64,000 nt of DNA from NCBI RefSeq assembly GCF_001887595.1, contig NZ_CP017480.1:4430001-4494000 (forward strand), in the 5' to 3' direction. Source of the DNA: Luteibacter rhizovicinus DSM 16549 (GTDB lineage: Bacteria > Pseudomonadota > Gammaproteobacteria > Xanthomonadales > Rhodanobacteraceae). The notes below the pieces were generated by a model. That model did not search any database, was not told the origin of the DNA, and saw nothing but the letters and a program-made list of their open reading frames with translations. A program made the position numbers and the translations under genes. Of this stretch, positions 40,401 to 47,804 are shown piece by piece (the stretch's first letter is position 1; each line of letters starts with the position of its first letter).

Positions 40401-40839
40401 GGTCGAGGGCTGCGCTGGTGGAAAGGCGCGAGCCGTCGTCGAAGACCAGATCCACGGCCACGTAGTTGACGGGATTGACCAGGTCGTCCTTGTTCGAGCG
40501 CGGGAAGACCAGCCAGGAGAGCACCGTGTCGTCGCCGATGCGGACATCGGTGTCGAACAGCTTCGTCGTCGCCGGAGCGCCGCTGCCCTTACCCGTGTAG
40601 CGCAGGGAGTGCATGCCGGTGAAGCCGACATTGGCCTTGGCCGTCAGGACGGCCTCGGCCGGCGGCCCACCGACCACGCTAACGTCGAGCGCACCCTTCG
40701 CCGCCAGCGGCGCGGGCTGACCCGACTCGAAGGAGCTGTCAAAGCGCTGGGTGGCCGCGAGAGCCCCCACCGGTACCACAAGAGACGCCGTCACCAGGGC
40801 GAATGCCGCCCTGCCCCAACCGTGCTTCGATACCGTCAC
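37477..40839 (-). CDS. GH92-family alpha-mannosidase with C-terminal carbohydrate-binding domain, secreted
   Basis: About 1120 residues. A signal peptide (FALVTASLVVPVGALAATQ) precedes a galactose-binding-like domain (about 40-230), then the GH92 catalytic region (about 240-1000; DTRRGSNANENYSRGNNFPAVAMPHGFNFWTP, EGLSWSMDGYINDFAIG, and DNGEMSAWWLFGAAGFYPL). A C-terminal F5/8-type (CBM32-like) module covers roughly the last 130 residues. GH92 enzymes remove alpha-mannose from high-mannose glycans, with calcium. The start is uncertain: AAGGGG sits 6 bases before the GTG at 40839 and directly before the ATG at 40845, while the ATG at 40869 has no binding site and lies inside a putative operator. 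I use 40839. No TonB-dependent receptor is adjacent. Confidence 0.88.
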   Translation of the reverse strand: MTVSKHGWGRAAFALVTASLVVPVGALAATQRFDSSFESGQPAPLAAKGALDVSVVGGPPAEAVLTAKANVGFTGMHSLRYTGKGSGAPATTKLFDTDVRIGDDTVLSWLVFPRSNKDDLVNPVNYVAVDLVFDDGSRLSTSAALDQHRVPATAKGQGEGRVLYPDQWNYVSVDLGSVAKGRRVRSIELTAAAPAGEAFEGYLDDVRIGDVKAINSTHPTDYVDTRRGSNANENYSRGNNFPAVAMPHGFNFWTPTTNAGSNWLYQYQARNGDDNRPRIEAFALSHEPSPWMGERQTFQIMPAQAASGAPALKRETRALSFGHDAELAHPDYYRVRFDNGITTEITPTDRAAIFRFTFTDKRSQLVFDNLNEKASVTLDPGQRSIQGWSDVKSSLSTGATRLFFYAVFDKPVTESGRLTGEKRDAASAWFGFDTAKKGDRVVTMRIATSLMGVDQAKANLAQEIAADDTFDSVRERARKAWDDRLGAIKVEGASPDEKTVLYSNLYRLFLYPNHAYENTGSKDAPVWRYASPFSAPAGSNTDTTTGARIVDGQPFVNNGFWDTYRTAWPAYVLLTPTEAGKMIDGFVQQYRDAGWIARWSSPGYADLMVGTSSDVAFSDAWLKGVRNFDVSAFYQSAIRNASSVSEEKGAGRKGIQRSLFNGYTDDGVMEGLSWSMDGYINDFAIGNLAKALAKDAPAGDAYRANYADDAAWYRSRALGYTNLFDPAVGFFVARDAAGKWRWDAKQFSPIRWGGDYTETDAWNMAFHAPQDGAGLAALYGGREALGAKLDQFFSTPGKYDVGDYGDVIHEMLEARDVRMGQYGHSNQPSHHIIWMYDEAGQPWKTQDKLRDAVSRLYVGSEIGQGYPGDEDNGEMSAWWLFGAAGFYPLRMGTPEYVIGAPHFPHMSIRLEGGATIDVKAQGVSDTNRYVQSLTVNGQPWNKVTLPHELLAKGATLEFTMGPTPSTWGTGADALPASISAEGSKPAPLVDLTSEGGKAFGSLKGPELDKLFDNTSDTSAHLAAKNAVVGWHFAKPVTVQMLTLTSGAKPGDASGWVLEGSTDGKHYQAVDKRDGETWPWRRQTRAFAVGTPGAYAWYRLRLVAGDTKGLDLSEVEFLGHK

Positions 40840-40867
40840 GCTCATCCCCTTGTCTAGCGGAACCCGC

Positions 40868-40885
40868 ATTTAAATCGTTCTAAAT
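40868..40885. promoter_or_regulatory. Candidate LacI-type operator before the GH92 gene
   Basis: ATTTAAATC / GTTCTAAAT match in 7 of 9 positions around a central CG, the symmetry of LacI-family operators. It lies next to the GH92 start. A regulator is not encoded nearby, so this is only a candidate. Confidence 0.4.
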
Positions 40886-40937
40886 TGGGAATGTCAAACG
40901 GCGGTGCAGCAAGGGGGTGCGTAGGGCTTCCCCTACA

Positions 40938-40990
40938 GACTTCCAGATATCGCCGATTTAGGATTCGCCGCGACGGCGCCTGACTGTTGG
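40938..40990. other. Hairpin-containing upstream segment
   Basis: The space between GH92 and the small-gene island holds a short hairpin (GTAGGG around CTTC and CCCTAC) and nothing else I recognise. Confidence 0.3.
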
Positions 40991-41087
40991 GGGGTTGGGC
41001 CACGGCGCGGCAGGACACGCCCCCATTACCTGTGCTCGGACGCCATGGCGCCGGTGCTGACGTTGTATTTCGTGGTGGAGCGAACCG

Positions 41088-41303
41088 ATGAACCGGATAT
41101 GGATTTTCCTTCTGCTGTACTTCTGTTCGCCGTTGGTGTACGCACAGAACTACAACGCCGTCAGCACCTTTACCGCGACACTACGCCAGTGGGACGGCCC
41201 GACGGCACAATCGTGGACAGAGGACACCACAGCCGAAGCGTGGACCTCGTACTTCTCATCGGTCGGATCACCAGAGACCTGCGCACTGGAAAACTGGCGG
41301 TAA
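41088..41303 (+). CDS. Small secreted protein of unknown function
   Basis: 71 residues with a signal peptide (MNRIWIFLLLYFCSPLVYAQ; predicted cut after YAQ) and a mature part of about 50 residues, rich in Trp, Ser and Thr, ending in a single Cys. GTGGAG lies upstream. An overlapping frame (41045-41332) is also open, but it lacks a signal peptide and looks less protein-like. I do not recognise a family. It is the first of several small genes with more A and T than the genes around them. Confidence 0.45.
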   Translation: MNRIWIFLLLYFCSPLVYAQNYNAVSTFTATLRQWDGPTAQSWTEDTTAEAWTSYFSSVGSPETCALENWR

Positions 41304-41332
41304 CATCAATGTCAGACCGGGCGAGAACATAA

Positions 41333-41698
41333 ATGACTTCTAACATCGAGGATGTTGAAGAAGAACATGCGTTTTACTTCAAAGAGAAGATGTACTTCTC
41401 ATATCTTGACGAACATCACTTCTACGCATGGCTCGAGTCCATCGACGATGTCGTCAAGGCCGAGGGGACGCCGAGAGGCATTCGAGTAACGTTGCGCGGC
41501 GCATACCTGTCTCGTGGAGGCGCCCACGACTTGCTGGCATTGTTCACTAGGTACGGATATCCGCTAGCCATGCTTCGCAAGTTTTTAGCACCAGCTGACG
41601 ATGCGTGGTTCCGGGATCCTGCTGCTTACTGGATCTCGGAACTATATAAAGACTTACCGGACTACGTTCCGCCAACAGCGGGTGAGTCGAGTCTTTAG
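41333..41698 (+). CDS. Hypothetical protein in the small-gene island
   Basis: 121 residues, soluble, acidic at the N-terminus and rich in aromatic residues (FYFKEKMYFSYLDEHHFYAWLE). The ending, LLALFTRYGYPLAMLRKFLAP...WISELYKDLPDYVPP, has many Trp and Tyr. It has no signal peptide. Its size and composition are like those of many orphan immunity or anti-toxin proteins, but there is no recognisable toxin near it and I make no assignment. GCGAGAA lies before the start. Confidence 0.5.
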   Translation: MTSNIEDVEEEHAFYFKEKMYFSYLDEHHFYAWLESIDDVVKAEGTPRGIRVTLRGAYLSRGGAHDLLALFTRYGYPLAMLRKFLAPADDAWFRDPAAYWISELYKDLPDYVPPTAGESSL

Positions 41699-41868
41699 TG
41701 CATACTTTTGTCGACACAGGACTCTTCAGCCAATCGTCCATGCAGTCAGAAATCGCGCCCGACCGCACAACGTGCGCGAACTGCCAAATTTGCATGATGC
41801 GCATCTTTCTCGTCTCAGGGGTCAATCGTGCGAGCGACAAGATCGAAGATGAGCGGTTCATGAAGTAA
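41698..41868 (+). CDS. Possible 56-residue protein with a CxxCxxC motif
   Basis: The GTG at 41698 overlaps the previous stop (TAGTG), so it could be translated by re-initiation. The product, with an alternative start at the ATG at 41740 (42 residues), contains CANCQIC, a possible metal site, then a short hydrophobic stretch MMRIFLVSGV. It is short and without a recognised relative, so it may not be a gene. Confidence 0.3.
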   Translation: MHTFVDTGLFSQSSMQSEIAPDRTTCANCQICMMRIFLVSGVNRASDKIEDERFMK

Positions 41869-41881
41869 ACAGGGGCCTTCG

Positions 41882-42250
41882 TTGAATAAAAAGCAACTAC
41901 TAAAAGGAGCTGCCCTCTGCACATTGGGGTGTGGCATCGGCACCGTTGTATCCATCGCTTTTTTCCAGCGATTCATCGTCGCGTCCTACACGCTTCGTCT
42001 TCTCGGCGATCTGAACCAGGACGTAGCAATGTTGAATGCCGTCCATTCGTCAAAAACCGACCTATCGGAACATCTTGCAAAAATGCGCTTGTCGAGCACG
42101 TTGAAAGGTCTTGAGGCGCAATGGCCGTCCATGACTGAGCCGAGCCGGGAGAGCGCGAGCCGCACGATGCAAAAAGCGACCGGAAAGGATCCCAATGTAG
42201 ATGACACGATCGCCCGCATGCTCACTGCGCCTGCACCGCCCGCCCCTTAA
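41882..42250 (+). CDS. Hypothetical membrane protein in the small-gene island
   Basis: 122 residues starting at a TTG (41882), with AGGGGCC upstream. The N-terminus is basic and followed by one hydrophobic helix (about 9-29, GAALCTLGCGIGTVVSIAFFQ). The rest is soluble and helical with an Ala/Pro tail. It might be an anchored periplasmic protein. No family recognised. Confidence 0.5.
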   Translation: MNKKQLLKGAALCTLGCGIGTVVSIAFFQRFIVASYTLRLLGDLNQDVAMLNAVHSSKTDLSEHLAKMRLSSTLKGLEAQWPSMTEPSRESASRTMQKATGKDPNVDDTIARMLTAPAPPAP

Positions 42251-42276
42251 GCCATCGAAAACGGAGCTGTCGCTTC

Positions 42277-42590
42277 ATGCATGATGTTTTTATGACCTCG
42301 ACGATAAGCCTCCATTACTGAATACCACCGTCAAGGTAAGAGGCCTGTTGCACCGGACGTTCGAGAATCGAAACCTCTTCCCACCCGGAACGAGCACCGA
42401 CCACATCTCCTCGAAAACTTGCCTTCCTGTACTAATCACCAGTGACAACCGCGCGCTGCTAGAGCTGGCCAAGAAAAAGTACGGATACGTCGTGACCGTA
42501 ATCGGCCGTATCGTCGATATCGCATCTCCAGGAGTGGTTTCAGTCAATTCGTGCAAGCCAGTGGGTATCGAAGTCACCGCTATCGAATAG
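42277..42590 (+). pseudogene. Small gene split by a frameshift
   Basis: ATG at 42277, preceded by GGAG at 42263-42266, reads MHDVF and then, in the present frame, stops within 15 codons. The frame shifted by one base at the T run 42287-42291 continues YDLDDKPPLLNTTVKVRG and runs to the stop at 42588-42590, giving a 103-residue protein of normal composition. One extra T in the run would restore it. So a real gene has a single-base deletion here, or there is a sequencing error, or a frameshift occurs in translation. No family recognised. Confidence 0.45.
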
Positions 42591-42628
42591 GTGAGAACGC
42601 CCTCTCAGCTAGTATCGATCCCAGACCC

Positions 42629-44941
42629 TCACTCGCGCCAATAACGCCCAGTCGGTCGACGCCATTCCCGGGCGACGCGTGGCAGGACGTCACGAGGAAA
42701 GTCGACCCGGACCGCACCGCTCGCGGCGGTATTAAGCACCTCAGCCCCCGCATCCCGATGCCGCGCCAACACCGACGCATGCGGATGCCCAAACCGATTA
42801 CGCCACCCCGCCGACACGATCGCCAGATCCGGCTGCACGGCACGCAACCAAAGCACATCGGACGAATGCTTGCTGCCGTGATGCGCCACCGTCGTCACCG
42901 TCGGCAGGTCCGACCACAGCGCCTCGCGATTGATGCGGCGCTCGGCTTTGCCGCTGATGTCGCCAGTGAGTAACAGGCGGCCCCCTTCCCCCTCGATCGA
43001 AAGCACGCAGGAACGATCGTTGCTCGCGGTCTTGCCTTGCTCACTGCCCGGGACGTCGGTGAAACGAAACACGACATCGTCCCAACTCCAGCTCGTCTTC
43101 GACGTACACCGATCTGCCGCAAACGACAACCGCCCCGGTTCGCCCGATAGCCTCCGCGCCGCCGGATAACGATCGACAATGGCAGCCGCCCCGCCCGCGT
43201 GATCGATATCGCCATGACTGACCACGAGCGTGTCGACCGGCCCAAGCCCCAGTGCCGTGATCGAGGGCAGCACGATGCCTGCACCCGCATCCCGGCCACC
43301 ACCATAGGCCGGACCGGTGTCATAGATCAGCGTGTGCTGTCGCGTACGCACGATCACAGCGAGTCCCTGCCCGACGTCCAGCGCCCAGACCCGAAACGCG
43401 CCCGGCTTTGGCATATCACGCGGTGGCATCAACAGAGGCAGGAACAGCAGCGCGCCGTAACCGCGTAAGGGAACGCCACGCGGCGTGAAGAGCCACAGCG
43501 CTCCGGCGGTAGCGAGGACGACCGGCAGCACGCCACTGTCCGCCACGGTCAACTGAGCGCCGGGCACGCGCGCCAACTGCGCAAGCAGCTGCCACAGGCC
43601 GCCCAGCATCCACGCAGCGCCGGCTAACAGAGGCCCTGCAAGCGATGGCAGGGGCAACAGCACGCAGCCGAGCAAGGTCAGCGGCACCACGACGAAGCTC
43701 ACCAGCGGCGCCGCGATCAGGTTGGCGACAAAGCCCATCAACGACGTGCTGCCGAACAGGCATAGAGATAACGGCAGCAACGCGATGCTCATCGCCGCCT
43801 GCGCGCGAAGCAATTCACTGACCCATCCGACAAAACCTCGCGACCGTGGCGCCACGCAGCAGATGAGAAAGCCAACGCCGGCAAACGACAACCAGAACCC
43901 CGCCGACAGCACGGCCAGCGGATCAAAAACGAGCACCGCGAGCATCGCAAACGCGAGCAGCGACAGACCACCCGCGCGACGTCGCGACATTCCGGCGAGC
44001 ACGACAACGCCGATCATCAGCAAAGTGCGCACGGTCGGCAGGCCCAGACCGGCGAGCATGCCGTAGCCGCCTGCCACCAGCAGGCCGAGCAAGGCCTGGG
44101 CGATCTGCCTCGGTAGCCACAGCCCTAGCAAGGGCCACCACGCGTAAAGAAGCCGTATCGCGAGCACACCACCGCCGGCCGCGACACCGACATGGAATCC
44201 CGAGATGGCGATGAGGTGCGAGACGCCCGTCGCACGGGCGATATCCCAGTCGGCAGCGTCGAGCCCACGCGTATCGCCAACGGCCAGGGCCTTCAGGATG
44301 CGTGCGTCAGCGGCCCCGAGGCGCTCGTCCAGTGCCCGCGCTACGCCGTCTCGCCAGGCATCCACACAGCGACCGGGAGCGATGCGTGCGTTGTCCGTAG
44401 CGGCGCGCACGTAGCCCGTGGCGATGATGCCGCGCTGCAGCGCCGTACGCTCCGCGTCCCCTCCGCCTGGATTGACGTTACCGCGAGGACGTCGCAGGCG
44501 AACCGTCAGTCGCCAGTGCTCGCAAGGGGCCGGCACGACGTGCGTGCGGTACCAGCTGAGCCGAAGTTTGCCGCGAGCCCACGGCGCTGCGCCATCCACC
44601 GTGTCAGGCACGAAGAGAAACGACGCGTCGCCACCCCGTGCGCGCGGAAGATCCGTCGCCTGGCCGGTAACGACGACGTCCTGACCCTCCTGCTCCGGAG
44701 GCAGGCGAGCGGCCACGCCGCGAGCACCCTGCACGGCTGCCCATGCCGCGAACAACGTGACCACGGCGACATGGCGTGCAGGAGACCAACGGCATGTGAC
44801 GGCTACCACCAGGCCGATCACCATGGCGACGACCGACCACGGCAGCGCCGGAAGCCACGCACATCCCTGCACCGCCGTGCAGCCAAGCAGCGCGGAAAGG
44901 GCAAGCGAGATGAGCGAAAACGATGGAGCGCGAAGCGCCAC
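42629..44941 (-). CDS. comEC: DNA internalization protein ComEC/Rec2
   Basis: 770 residues. The N-terminal membrane part (DUF4131-like), the competence domain with the segment LIAISGFHVGVAAG, many membrane helices, and a C-terminal metallo-beta-lactamase domain (SHGDIDHAGG, and AHHGSKHSSDVLW) are in the family order. It forms the inner-membrane channel that takes up single-stranded DNA during natural transformation. It is intact. No other competence gene is adjacent. Confidence 0.93.
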   Translation of the reverse strand: MALRAPSFSLISLALSALLGCTAVQGCAWLPALPWSVVAMVIGLVVAVTCRWSPARHVAVVTLFAAWAAVQGARGVAARLPPEQEGQDVVVTGQATDLPRARGGDASFLFVPDTVDGAAPWARGKLRLSWYRTHVVPAPCEHWRLTVRLRRPRGNVNPGGGDAERTALQRGIIATGYVRAATDNARIAPGRCVDAWRDGVARALDERLGAADARILKALAVGDTRGLDAADWDIARATGVSHLIAISGFHVGVAAGGGVLAIRLLYAWWPLLGLWLPRQIAQALLGLLVAGGYGMLAGLGLPTVRTLLMIGVVVLAGMSRRRAGGLSLLAFAMLAVLVFDPLAVLSAGFWLSFAGVGFLICCVAPRSRGFVGWVSELLRAQAAMSIALLPLSLCLFGSTSLMGFVANLIAAPLVSFVVVPLTLLGCVLLPLPSLAGPLLAGAAWMLGGLWQLLAQLARVPGAQLTVADSGVLPVVLATAGALWLFTPRGVPLRGYGALLFLPLLMPPRDMPKPGAFRVWALDVGQGLAVIVRTRQHTLIYDTGPAYGGGRDAGAGIVLPSITALGLGPVDTLVVSHGDIDHAGGAAAIVDRYPAARRLSGEPGRLSFAADRCTSKTSWSWDDVVFRFTDVPGSEQGKTASNDRSCVLSIEGEGGRLLLTGDISGKAERRINREALWSDLPTVTTVAHHGSKHSSDVLWLRAVQPDLAIVSAGWRNRFGHPHASVLARHRDAGAEVLNTAASGAVRVDFPRDVLPRVAREWRRPTGRYWRE

Positions 44942-45071
44942 GAGGAAGGCCGACGGACGGCAGCCCAGCCTAGGTGCGAATGACGGGGTCGGAGTCCGTC
45001 ACTCGCTGTAGGTCACCGCCGCGTCGTCATCCCGGCAGAGTGATCACCGATGATCCAGCGGCGTCAGGCCC

Positions 45072-45647
45072 TCAGTGATCGCCGCGGTTGCTGTTACCTC
45101 GGTAGTTACCGCGCCCACCCGGATGTCCACCCGAGTTGCCCGGCGCCTGCGAGGGTCGATTGCCAACCTGCCCGCCTTGCGACGGCGGACGACCACCACC
45201 CTGCCAGCCGCCCGGTGGACGCTGATGATCGCCGCCCTGCCAGCCACCTGGCGGACGCTGATGGATACCACCTTGCCAACCGCCCGGCGGCCGATGATCG
45301 CCATCGCCCGGACGGTCGTGCCAGCCACCCGGCGGTGGCGGACGCGGATGATCGTGTCCGTCACGGTCGCGGTAGTAGCGACGGTCGTATCCGCGGTCGT
45401 AACCCCGACCGCCATACCAGACCGAGCCGACGGCAATGTTCGAGTAACCACCGTAATAGCCCGGTCCATAGCCGTAACCGTAGCCAGGGTCGTAATACCC
45501 ACCCACCGGTTGAACGACCGTGGTCGTTTCCGTGCCGTAGTACGCGTCGCCGCCGGAGCTACTGCGAACGTAGCCCGGGTCGTAGTAGCAACCCGCGAGC
45601 GGCAGGGTTGCCGCGAGAGCCAGAAGCAGGGAATGCGCACGACGCAT
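45072..45647 (-). CDS. Gly/Pro/Trp-repeat lipoprotein
   Basis: 191 residues. A lipoprotein signal (LLLALAATLPLAGC; lipobox LAGC, Cys at about 20) is followed by a Tyr/Gly-rich region (YYDPGYGYGYGPGYYGGY) and four near-tandem copies of (R/Q)PPGGWQGG about 9-13 residues apart, then a Gly/Asn/Arg tail. The DNA shows matching repeats. Composition suggests an unstructured surface or periplasmic protein. Similar low-complexity lipoproteins are common in Xanthomonadales. Function unknown. Confidence 0.7.
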   Translation of the reverse strand: MRRAHSLLLALAATLPLAGCYYDPGYVRSSSGGDAYYGTETTTVVQPVGGYYDPGYGYGYGPGYYGGYSNIAVGSVWYGGRGYDRGYDRRYYRDRDGHDHPRPPPPGGWHDRPGDGDHRPPGGWQGGIHQRPPGGWQGGDHQRPPGGWQGGGRPPSQGGQVGNRPSQAPGNSGGHPGGRGNYRGNSNRGDH

Positions 45648-45717
45648 AGGAAGTCTCTGATGAGAACAACGGTGAGGAACGACTTCGACACTGCGCCTGC
45701 GCGATTGAACGCCCGCT

Positions 45718-45747
45718 AAAAAAGAAAGGGTCGCGAAAGCGACCCTT
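45718..45747 (-). terminator. Intrinsic terminator of the histone-like gene
   Basis: On the minus strand, AAGGGTCGC and GCGACCCTT pair perfectly around TTTC and are followed by a T-rich tract. It is 40 bp after the stop of the gene at 45787. Confidence 0.92.
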
Positions 45748-45786
45748 CCCCTTCATTCAGCCTTCGCCGACGTCAGACCGAGCTGA

Positions 45787-46893
45787 TCAGCCCTTGTTCT
45801 TCTGCTGATCGCCGCGCTGATGCGCCTCGTTGGCGTAGTTGGCCTCAGGCGAAGCGGCGGTCGGCGACGGCGGGGTCGACTCGTTGCCAGGCTGCGACGC
45901 CGGGACGCCGTTGCCGTTCTCGCCCGTCGGCCACGACGGCGGCTGACGATCGCGCTCGCGCTTGGCTTCGAGGAGGGCCTGGATGTGCGCAACCGCCTCT
46001 TCCTGGCTGATGTGCTGAACCGGCTCGTCCGTGGTGGTCGGCTCGGCCGGCTTCGCAGCGGGTTTCGGCGCCGGCTTCGGACGGGGCTTTGCGGCCGGCT
46101 TCGCCTTGGCGACAGGCGTGGGTGCCGACGACGCAGCCGGGGCGACAGTCAACGGCGGCTTGCGCGGCGTGCTGGTCGCCGGAACGCGCGATACCGGCTT
46201 TTGCTCGATCGTGTGCGCGCTCGCGCTGCGCTTGGTCGGCGCGGGCTTGGCGACGGACTTCGATACCGGCGTCGCCTGGACTTTCTTGGCGGGCGCAGCG
46301 GCCTTGCGAGCTGGGGTCTTGCGTGCGGGTGCCTTCGCTACAGGCGCCTTGGTGGCGGCGACCTTGCGAGCCGGAGCCTTGCGGACGGCCTTCGTAGCAG
46401 CCGTCTTACGAGCCGGGGCCTTGCGAGCCGAGGCCTTGGTGCTGGCTTTCCTGGCGGCCTTACGCGGCGAAGCCTTGGTGGCCGCGACCTTGCGTGCCGG
46501 CGACTTCTTTACGGCAGCCTTGCGTGCGGAGGTCTTCTTGACCGCTTTCTTCGCGGCGGACTTCCTGACGGCAGTCTTCTTGCCTGCGGCTTTCTTCACG
46601 GCTTTCTTGACTGCCGTTTTCTTTCCCGCCGCCTTCTTGACCGCGGTCTTCTTGCCGGTTGCCTTCTTCACCGCCGACTTCTTCACCGCCGACTTCTTAA
46701 CGGCTGACTTCTTGACCGCCGTCTTCTTCACAGCCGACTTCTTGCTTGCCGACTTTCCGACAGCCTTTTTCGCCGCTGCCGGACGGGCGGCGGCCTTGCG
46801 TGCGGTCTTCTTGGCAGCGGCGCGAACGCCCGCTTTCTTCGCGACGGTCTTCTTTACCGCGGATTTCTTCGCGGCGGATTTACGGGTAGCCAT
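45787..46893 (-). CDS. Histone H1-like, Lys/Ala-rich DNA-binding protein (AlgP-like)
   Basis: 368 residues. The first 260 or so are mostly AVKK, AGKK and AARK-type repeats, strongly basic and without aromatic residues, like the C-terminal tail of histone H1 and Pseudomonas AlgP. The last 100 residues are less repetitive, with acidic segments ([22 protein letters not shown]). AGGAGGAG lies 7 bases before the ATG, a strong binding site, and a strong terminator follows. Such proteins bind DNA and are expected in the nucleoid. The DNA repeats (about 46480-46880) make this a spot for length variation. Confidence 0.9.
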   Translation of the reverse strand: MATRKSAAKKSAVKKTVAKKAGVRAAAKKTARKAAARPAAAKKAVGKSASKKSAVKKTAVKKSAVKKSAVKKSAVKKATGKKTAVKKAAGKKTAVKKAVKKAAGKKTAVRKSAAKKAVKKTSARKAAVKKSPARKVAATKASPRKAARKASTKASARKAPARKTAATKAVRKAPARKVAATKAPVAKAPARKTPARKAAAPAKKVQATPVSKSVAKPAPTKRSASAHTIEQKPVSRVPATSTPRKPPLTVAPAASSAPTPVAKAKPAAKPRPKPAPKPAAKPAEPTTTDEPVQHISQEEAVAHIQALLEAKRERDRQPPSWPTGENGNGVPASQPGNESTPPSPTAASPEANYANEAHQRGDQQKNKG

Positions 46894-47061
46894 GCGTTCA
46901 CTCCTCCTACGTTAGTAGCCGACGCGAACTGCCCCACCGGGGAAGACCCGCGTGCATGCCGGATGACTTGGAAAAGGGTGGCGTTCGATCCGGACAAACG
47001 CATGATGTATCAGCTGTCGTCCGAAGTCACATAAATGGTTCGGAAAAATTCAGGTTGCGGG

Positions 47062-47667
47062 TCAGGAAAAGCTGGGTTGTGACAGCAGCGCGATGAACCG
47101 GGGCAGCAGCGAGGGCTCGAGCGCGATGGTGAAAATCACACCGTAAGCCGCGCCCCACAGGTGCGCGCTGTGGTTCACGTTGTCGCCGCCGCGCTTGTCC
47201 ATGTAGATCGAATACGCCACGAAAAGCACGGCGTAGATGATCGCCGGCAGCTTGACGATGAAGACGTAGATGCTCGACCAGGGGCTGATCAGCACGTAGG
47301 CGAAGAGGACGGCCGACACCGCACCGGAGGCGCCCAGACTGCGGTACGAGGCGTTATTACGGTTCTTCATGTACGTCGGCAGGATCGAGAAGAGCAGCGC
47401 GCCGATGTAGAAGGTGACGAAGCCCAGCGGGCCCATCGCCTGCGTGTAAAGGCCTTCCATCGTCCGACCGAAGAAGTACAGCGTGAACATGTTGAAGATG
47501 AGGTGCGACCAGTCCGCGTGGACCAGGCCGTAGCTCACCAGCCGGTAGTACTCACGGCTGCGCGAGAGCGCGGGCGGCCAGAGGATCAGGTCGTCCATCA
47601 GGCGGCGGTTGCTGAAGGCGAAGAACGAGACCACGGAGGTCACGAGGATGATAAGCAGCGTGATCAT
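47062..47667 (-). CDS. Rhomboid-family intramembrane serine protease
   Basis: 201 residues from the ATG at 47667 (MITLLIILVTSVVSFF). The frame is open 67 codons further upstream but that part is polar. Six membrane helices are visible, with the catalytic serine in SLGASGAVSAVLF and the His in NHSAHLWGA, plus the HADWSHLIFNMFTLYFFG loop typical of the family. It is short compared with rhomboids with extra domains. It may release membrane proteins or adjust envelope signalling; the substrate is unknown. Divergent from the PhzF gene across 137 bp. Confidence 0.9.
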   Translation of the reverse strand: MITLLIILVTSVVSFFAFSNRRLMDDLILWPPALSRSREYYRLVSYGLVHADWSHLIFNMFTLYFFGRTMEGLYTQAMGPLGFVTFYIGALLFSILPTYMKNRNNASYRSLGASGAVSAVLFAYVLISPWSSIYVFIVKLPAIIYAVLFVAYSIYMDKRGGDNVNHSAHLWGAAYGVIFTIALEPSLLPRFIALLSQPSFS

Positions 47668-47804
47668 GCGACGAACAGCGTCCTTGGGGACCGAGCCAGC
47701 CCGCATCTTGGCGGTAACGCGCGGCGATGTCGAACCCCCGGGCCCATGCCGACCCGGCGATGGACGGCTATCATGGCCGACCTCCCCCGCTCCCGGCACG
47801 ACCG

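Noticed and set aside
38347..40857. An 836-codon forward frame opposite the GH92 gene.
   Set aside because: It is a shadow frame; the GH92 protein on the other strand is complete.
41045..41332. A 95-codon frame overlapping the small secreted protein at 41088.
   Set aside because: It has no signal peptide or ribosome binding site, and the other frame has a clear signal peptide.
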